Below, piece after piece: positions 59,397 to 64,000 of a DNA stretch of 64,000 bases. The DNA comes from Thermoanaerobaculia bacterium. GTDB taxonomy: Bacteria > Acidobacteriota > Thermoanaerobaculia > Gp7-AA8. Every line of letters begins with the position of its first letter. The stretch's first letter is position 1. Where the stretch lies: NCBI GenBank assembly GCA_017883235.1, contig JADGNY010000012.1, forward strand, positions 1 through 64,000, written 5' to 3'. The notes under the pieces are model-generated. The model saw only the letters and a list, made by a program, of their open reading frames with translations, was not told where the DNA came from and searched no databases. The translations under genes and the position numbers were made by a program.

Positions 59397-60455
59397 GTGT
59401 TCTTCTCAAAGAGCAAAAATGTAGTCGGCCTCGATATCGGCTCCTCAGCCGTAAAGTTAGTTGAGCTGAAGGAGAAGAAGGGCGGCGCGTTCCAGCTTGT
59501 GAAGCTCGGAATCGAGCACCTTTCTCCTGAGGCGATCGTCGACGGGTCGATCATGGACTCGTCGCTGGTCGTGGAGACGATCTCGCGGCTCAACAGCAGC
59601 AAAAACATCAAGAATTCCAACTACGCCACCTCTCTCTCCGGCCACTCGGTCATCATCAAGAAGATCACTCTCCCGGCCATGTCGCCGGAGGAGCTGGCCG
59701 AATCGATTCAGTGGGAGGCCGAGCAGTACATCCCCTTTGATATCAACGATGTAAACCTCGACTACGTCCCGTTGAACACACCCGGCTCCGGCGACAACAT
59801 CGACGTCATTCTCGTCGCCGTGAAGAAGGAAAAGATCAACGACTACACCTCGGTGATCAGCCAGACCGGCAAGGTTCCGGTCCTCGTCGACGTCGACGCC
59901 TTCGCTCTCCAGAACGCGTACGAGATGAACTACGCGATCGATGAGGGCAAAGTGCTGGCGCTGGTGAACGTCGGGGCTTCGGTGACCAACGTCAATGTCC
60001 TCTCCGGCCCTACCTCACTCTTCTGGCGCGACATCACCTTCGGCGGCAACCAGTACACGGACGCCATCCAGCGCGAGCTGAGCCTTTCGTTCGAGCAGGC
60101 CGAGGAGCTGAAGAAGGGCCACCAGACAGGTGATTACAGCATCCAGCAGGTCATTCCCATCCTCAACTCCGTGAGCGAGGACTTCGCCGGAGAGTTGCGG
60201 AAGACGCTCGATTTCTTCACCGCCACCTCCGGAGCCGACCGCGTCGACGAGATCGTCCTGGCTGGCGGTGGCTCGGGTGTTCTGAACCTTGACGCCATCC
60301 TTCGCGACAAGTTCGGGATCCCGGTCGCGATCATGGATCCCTTCCAGAAGATCACGGTAGACGAAAAGGAATTCAACCCCGAGGAACTGGCCGAGATCGG
60401 GCCAAGCATGGCCATCGCCGTCGGTCTGGCTATCCGGAAGTTGGGGGATGCTTGA
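59397..60455 (+). CDS. pilM: type IV pilus assembly protein PilM
   Basis: The 352-residue actin-like ATPase-fold protein has GLDIGSSAVKLVELK at its start (phosphate 1 motif), WEAEQYIPFD in the middle and LAGGGSGVLNLD near the end, as in PilM. It sits on the cytoplasmic face and binds the PilN N terminus. The start is GTG 59397. It is the first gene of pilMNOPQ. Confidence 0.93.
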   Translation: MFFSKSKNVVGLDIGSSAVKLVELKEKKGGAFQLVKLGIEHLSPEAIVDGSIMDSSLVVETISRLNSSKNIKNSNYATSLSGHSVIIKKITLPAMSPEELAESIQWEAEQYIPFDINDVNLDYVPLNTPGSGDNIDVILVAVKKEKINDYTSVISQTGKVPVLVDVDAFALQNAYEMNYAIDEGKVLALVNVGASVTNVNVLSGPTSLFWRDITFGGNQYTDAIQRELSLSFEQAEELKKGHQTGDYSIQQVIPILNSVSEDFAGELRKTLDFFTATSGADRVDEIVLAGGGSGVLNLDAILRDKFGIPVAIMDPFQKITVDEKEFNPEELAEIGPSMAIAVGLAIRKLGDA

Positions 60456-61141
60456 TTAAGATCAATTTAGTGCGGGAGGGGCGTGCGGTCCGGGGAACCG
60501 GAGCGGTTACCGGCATGGCTGCCGCCGCCGCTGGCCCTACCAATCTCAACAACGTCTTTCTCGCGGGCGGTCTGATCCTCGGCATCGTGGTCGCCGGCGG
60601 CTGGTGGTTCCTCGAGAACCGGACACTGGCCGATCGCCAGGAAAAGGTGGCCCGGAATCAGGACGAGGCCAAGCGGCTGGAGCAGATCATCAAAGAGGTC
60701 GCGGATTACCAGACGCAGAAAGAAAGCCTCCAGAAACGGATCGACCTGATCAACCAGCTCAAGCAGAACCAGAAGGGGCCGGTCCGGCTGATGGATCGCA
60801 TCAGTCAGGATCTGCCGGACCTGGTCTGGCTCGACAAGATGACCGTCAGCGGCGGCCTGGTGACGATCGACGGCCGGGGACTGAACCCGAATGCGATCGC
60901 CAATTTCGTCGAGAGCATCAAGAACGATCCGATGTTCGAAGAGCCGGATCTCGGCAACGTCACGCAGCTTTCGGCGGTGCCGCTGGTCTACGGATACACG
61001 ATGAACTTCCACTTCAGCTACGTGCCGAAGGGTGAGGCGGGAGCGGGCGGTACGGCAGCCACGGGGACTGCCACCGGCACCGCGCCGGCGTCGGGTACGG
61101 CAGCAGTGCCGCCGGCGACGTCGACGGTAACGAAGCGGTAG
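60452..61141 (+). CDS. pilN: type IV pilus assembly protein PilN
   Basis: The 229-residue bitopic membrane protein starts with the PilM-binding tip MIKINLVRE, has one membrane helix (about 33-52) and a periplasmic coiled coil and ferredoxin-like fold, then a Gly/Ala/Thr/Pro tail. Its TTG start overlaps the pilM stop (TTGA). Confidence 0.92.
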   Translation: MIKINLVREGRAVRGTGAVTGMAAAAAGPTNLNNVFLAGGLILGIVVAGGWWFLENRTLADRQEKVARNQDEAKRLEQIIKEVADYQTQKESLQKRIDLINQLKQNQKGPVRLMDRISQDLPDLVWLDKMTVSGGLVTIDGRGLNPNAIANFVESIKNDPMFEEPDLGNVTQLSAVPLVYGYTMNFHFSYVPKGEAGAGGTAATGTATGTAPASGTAAVPPATSTVTKR

Positions 61142-61149
61142 GAGGGGTA

Positions 61150-61758
61150 ATGGCGGGGCTTTCGCTAGAAGGAAAACCTTGGTACGTCGGCCTGATCATC
61201 GGGCTGGTGCTGGCCATTGCCATCGTCGGGGTGGTTCTCTACATGTTCATCAACCCGATGGACGATCAGATCCGCGCCGCCGATGCCCAGCTCAAGGATC
61301 TCGATACGAAGATCGAACAGGGCCGCTCCGCGCAGCGGAAGCTGCCCCAGTTCCGTGAAGAAGTAAACCGCCTCAAGGTCGAGCTGAAGAAGCTGCGCAG
61401 CATCCTGCCGTCGACGCGTAACACCGAGGAGATCATCAAGAAGATCAAAGCCCTCGTCGACGCCGGGAACTTCACCCTGCGCAAGCTGACCTTCCCGAAG
61501 CTCGCCGCGGCGCAGGGGAGCGATCCGTACGCGGAGTGGCCGATCTCGGTCTCCGTCGATGGGCGGTATCACAACCTGGCCACGCTCTTCAATCACCTGA
61601 GCAACTTCACGCGCATCATCAATGTCGAGCAAATCTCGATCGCCGCTCTCCCGATGCAGACTGACCGGACCATCACGGCGGATTTCGTGGCCAAGACGTT
61701 CGTCTATGTCGAGCCGAAGGAGCCGGAAGCCACGCCGGCGAAAGGCGCCAAGAAATGA
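61150..61758 (+). CDS. pilO: type IV pilus assembly protein PilO
   Basis: The 202-residue protein has a membrane helix (about 13-35), a coiled coil (about 42-90) and a small ferredoxin-like domain (about 100-185), the PilO layout that pairs with PilN in the inner-membrane frame. AGGAGGGG precedes the ATG. It overlaps pilP by four bases. Confidence 0.92.
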   Translation: MAGLSLEGKPWYVGLIIGLVLAIAIVGVVLYMFINPMDDQIRAADAQLKDLDTKIEQGRSAQRKLPQFREEVNRLKVELKKLRSILPSTRNTEEIIKKIKALVDAGNFTLRKLTFPKLAAAQGSDPYAEWPISVSVDGRYHNLATLFNHLSNFTRIINVEQISIAALPMQTDRTITADFVAKTFVYVEPKEPEATPAKGAKK

Positions 61759-62306
61759 GAGTGAGCCGATTCGCGCTGTCGCTACTGATCGTCGTCGCGG
61801 CGATGGCTACGCTTTTCGCGCAGGCACCGGGCAAGCGCACCGCCACCGCGGCACCGGCCACGCCGGCCGCTTCCACGGCAACGACGGCGACGCAAAATCC
61901 TGAACAGTCGATGCAGCAGAGTCTTCAGGAGATCCTCGAGGAGCCGAGCGCTCCCGACGCCTATCACTACGATCCGCAGGGGCGGCGCGATCCTTTCCAG
62001 TCGCTCATCGGTCCCGCGCCGAGGCTGCTGCCGGGCCAGCGTCCGCCCGGCCCGCCGGGGTTCCTGATCGACGAGATCAAGATTCAGGGAGTGGTGAAGA
62101 CACGGCAGCAGGGGCTGATCGCCATGATCAATGGCCCCGACAACAAAGGGTATCTCATGAAGATCGGGGACAAGGTCCTCGACGGTGAAGTCATTCGGAT
62201 CACCGGAAATTCGATCGTGTTCCGGCAGGAGGTGAATGACCCCACCCGGATCGAGCGATTCCGTGAAGTGGTGAAGGAACTCTCCTCCGAAGTTCCGAGG
62301 AAGTAG
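61755..62306 (+). CDS. pilP: type IV pilus assembly protein PilP
   Basis: The 183-residue protein has an N-terminal signal (about 1-22), a disordered Ala/Thr stretch, the linker RRDPFQSL typical of PilP and a beta-sandwich (about 90-175; IKIQGVVKTRQQGLIAM). It links PilNO to the secretin PilQ. No lipobox Cys is seen, unlike many PilP proteins. Confidence 0.9.
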   Translation: MRVSRFALSLLIVVAAMATLFAQAPGKRTATAAPATPAASTATTATQNPEQSMQQSLQEILEEPSAPDAYHYDPQGRRDPFQSLIGPAPRLLPGQRPPGPPGFLIDEIKIQGVVKTRQQGLIAMINGPDNKGYLMKIGDKVLDGEVIRITGNSIVFRQEVNDPTRIERFREVVKELSSEVPRK

Positions 62307-62353
62307 CTTTCGCGTGCTGGGTTGTGCAGGCCATGTGTGTGGAGGGCTGTGAG

Positions 62354-64000
62354 ATGGTGAATGTGAGAAGTAAGACAAGAGCCAAGCTGATCCTGCTGAT
62401 CACAGGCATGCTGGTGGCGGGCGTCACCAGCGCGCACGCGTCGTTCTGGAAGCGCAATACAGCGGCCAAAGCTCCGTCGGAGGCTGCTGTTTCCGGTGCC
62501 GCCGCCGGAATGTCGCTTACAGCGGTCGAATTCGAGACCTCTCCGGCGCCGCGTCTCGTCCTGCGCACGACATCCAGCCCGGTTTACACCTCCTACAGCC
62601 CGATGCCCGACCTTTTCGTGATCGACCTGACCGGCGCATCGAAGGCTGCGTCGCTGGCGATCCCAACCACCCTTCCCGCGTCCGTTGGTTCGGTCTCCGT
62701 CGATGACGTGACCGAGATGGGCTCGCGCCTTACGCGCGTCTCCGTGCACCTGACCCAGCCAGCCTCCCTCGAAGCGTCTGCCGAGGGCAACAACGTCGTC
62801 ATCACTCTGCCGGCATCAGCCGTGGCCGTGGCCGCGGATGCTGCTCCGGCCCCGGTCGTGCCGCAGGTCGTACCGCAGCACGTTGAGCCGGTTACGGCCG
62901 CCGAGGTGAAAACGGAGCCGTTGCCGGAACCTGTTAAGAGTGAGCCGATTGCCGAGGCCAGCAAACCCGCCCTCGAACCAGCCGTGGTCACAGAGTCGCT
63001 GCCGCCGGCAAACAAGGCCAAAACGCTGAGGAGGATTGAGACCAGTGGAGCCGGCGCGGCCATGGAAGTCCGTCTGGCCACGGACGGCGACGTTGCTTAC
63101 AACGCGTTCAAGCTCGAGAAGCCGTCCCGCGTGGTCATCGATCTCAACGGCGTGAACGACAAGCTGCTCAAGAACGTCATCAATGTCTCCGACCCGGTAG
63201 TGAAACGGATCCGCGTGTCGCAGTTCAAGGGCGCGCCCGACGCGGTGACGCGTGTCGTACTCGACATCGATGAGAAGACCGGATATCACGTGACGAAGTC
63301 CGGCGATGCGCTTCGCATTACGTTCGGAGAGGCCCCGGCGATGGCGGCAACACCCATGCCGACGCCGACACCCACTCCGATGCCGAAACAGGAAGAGCCG
63401 CGAGTAGCGGCCACCCCGGCCGTGTCTCCGGCGGCAAACGGAGTTGCTCCGACGAAGACCGCGGTTGCCGCGGATATCCCGGCGCAGGTGCCGACGATCG
63501 CCGAGAACTCTGCCTGGAAGATGCCCGAGGACCGGAAACCGGTTACGGCGGTCATCAACGCGCCGCAGACCCAGACTCCGCCGACCTCGAAGAAGCGCGG
63601 CAAGACCACGAGCACTTCCAACTCTTCATCGCCTCCCGCGCTCGAACCTGTTCCCGAGAACGTCTTCTCCGACCAGACCGTGCCACCGACACCGCTGCCG
63701 GCGAGCAGTGCGTCGGGCGGTACGCTGTTGTCCGGCACCGGTACCGGCCCCGGAGGGCGGACGCTCGCCAGCGGGGAGAAGGTTTACACCGGTGAACCGC
63801 TTTCGCTCAATCTCAAAGATGCAGACATCAAGGATGTCCTTCGGACGTTCCACGAGCTCACTGGACTGAACATCGCCATCGACCCGTCGGTCACCGGCTC
63901 GGTCACGGTCGATTTCGTCGACGTGCCGTGGGACCAGGCCCTCGAGGTCATCCTGCGCCAGAACTCGCTGGCATACGTGCTCGAAGGAAACGTCATGCGC
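62354..64000 (+). CDS. pilQ: type IV pilus secretin PilQ, partial (runs off window end)
   Basis: The 549 residues present include a signal peptide (about 1-30), two AMIN domains (about 50-160 and 235-330; FVIDLTGAS, RVVIDLNGV), a Pro/Thr/Ala-rich linker and a secretin/TonB short N-terminal domain (about 480-549; LNLKDADIKDVLRTFHELTG). The secretin pore part lies beyond the window. GGAGGG stands seven bases before ATG 62354. It forms the outer-membrane channel for the pilus. Confidence 0.93.
   Translation, partial: MVNVRSKTRAKLILLITGMLVAGVTSAHASFWKRNTAAKAPSEAAVSGAAAGMSLTAVEFETSPAPRLVLRTTSSPVYTSYSPMPDLFVIDLTGASKAASLAIPTTLPASVGSVSVDDVTEMGSRLTRVSVHLTQPASLEASAEGNNVVITLPASAVAVAADAAPAPVVPQVVPQHVEPVTAAEVKTEPLPEPVKSEPIAEASKPALEPAVVTESLPPANKAKTLRRIETSGAGAAMEVRLATDGDVAYNAFKLEKPSRVVIDLNGVNDKLLKNVINVSDPVVKRIRVSQFKGAPDAVTRVVLDIDEKTGYHVTKSGDALRITFGEAPAMAATPMPTPTPTPMPKQEEPRVAATPAVSPAANGVAPTKTAVAADIPAQVPTIAENSAWKMPEDRKPVTAVINAPQTQTPPTSKKRGKTTSTSNSSSPPALEPVPENVFSDQTVPPTPLPASSASGGTLLSGTGTGPGGRTLASGEKVYTGEPLSLNLKDADIKDVLRTFHELTGLNIAIDPSVTGSVTVDFVDVPWDQALEVILRQNSLAYVLEGNVMR

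Noticed and set aside
1..64000. tRNA or rRNA genes
   Set aside because: No cloverleaf-forming or rRNA-like sequence was recognised on either strand.

Overview
The window is a high-GC, gene-dense bacterial chromosome segment. An Oar-like TonB-dependent receptor with a carboxypeptidase-regulatory domain, an exosortase with its own sorting-signal protein, a PilMNOPQ type IV pilus cluster, sulfatase-TPR proteins and siroheme-derived heme genes together suggest Acidobacteriota (a Vicinamibacteria- or Thermoanaerobaculia-like lineage). That is inference: there is no rRNA gene or other decisive marker here.

Layout. 0-8 kb: a low-oxygen/tetrapyrrole block with an atypical radical SAM protein, a universal stress protein, a Crp/Fnr regulator, a YwiC-like membrane protein, and a tight operon of NirJ/AhbC-like radical SAM, fused siroheme decarboxylase (AhbA-AhbB/NirDL) and AhbD-like radical SAM. 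Three CRP-type palindromes precede its transcription units, and the local regulator carries the CRP recognition-helix residues. 8-15 kb: a hybrid histidine kinase, a second Crp-type regulator, an exosortase module (ice-binding-like DUF3494 substrate, exosortase, partner membrane protein) and a dienelactone hydrolase. 14.7-28.5 kb is the accessory part: large 21-bp-period repeat arrays, an ECF sigma factor with a zinc-finger/TPR partner, two tandem near-identical secreted micropeptides, an AraC-type regulator, three overlapping small HTH-like genes, a Cys-rich lipoprotein, a decayed Rhs-like gene with an HExxH remnant followed by a DUF6869-like gene, a TPR lipoprotein, a second repeat array, and a NarX/NarL-type two-component pair.

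28.5-47.5 kb: a membrane cytochrome c with a small periplasmic protein, a promoter-riboswitch-terminator unit of the c-di-AMP (ydaO) class, an Oar-like receptor, TPR and sulfatase-like proteins, RNase III, an EnvC-like factor, a CtpA-type protease, a DUF104 antitoxin, a GH5-like hydrolase, a lipoprotein with an apparent CTG start, and a sensor kinase. 47.6-64 kb: a third 21-bp array, two PLP aminotransferases, a PA2778/PA2779-type pair, RelA/SpoT, an SGNH hydrolase, an anti-phage dCTP deaminase-like gene, an SMP-30 protein, a single-domain response regulator, bL28, and pilMNOP plus the start of pilQ.

Two genome-wide habits stand out. Many intergenic gaps hold long hairpins whose arms are built from 7- to 16-bp tandem repeats that differ from locus to locus. 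Three loci carry 21-bp-period arrays, and two of those share a conserved downstream flank. The most promising candidates for something undescribed are the repeat arrays with their flank, and the sigma factor / twin secreted peptide / AraC / triple-HTH region at 15.8-19.9 kb.
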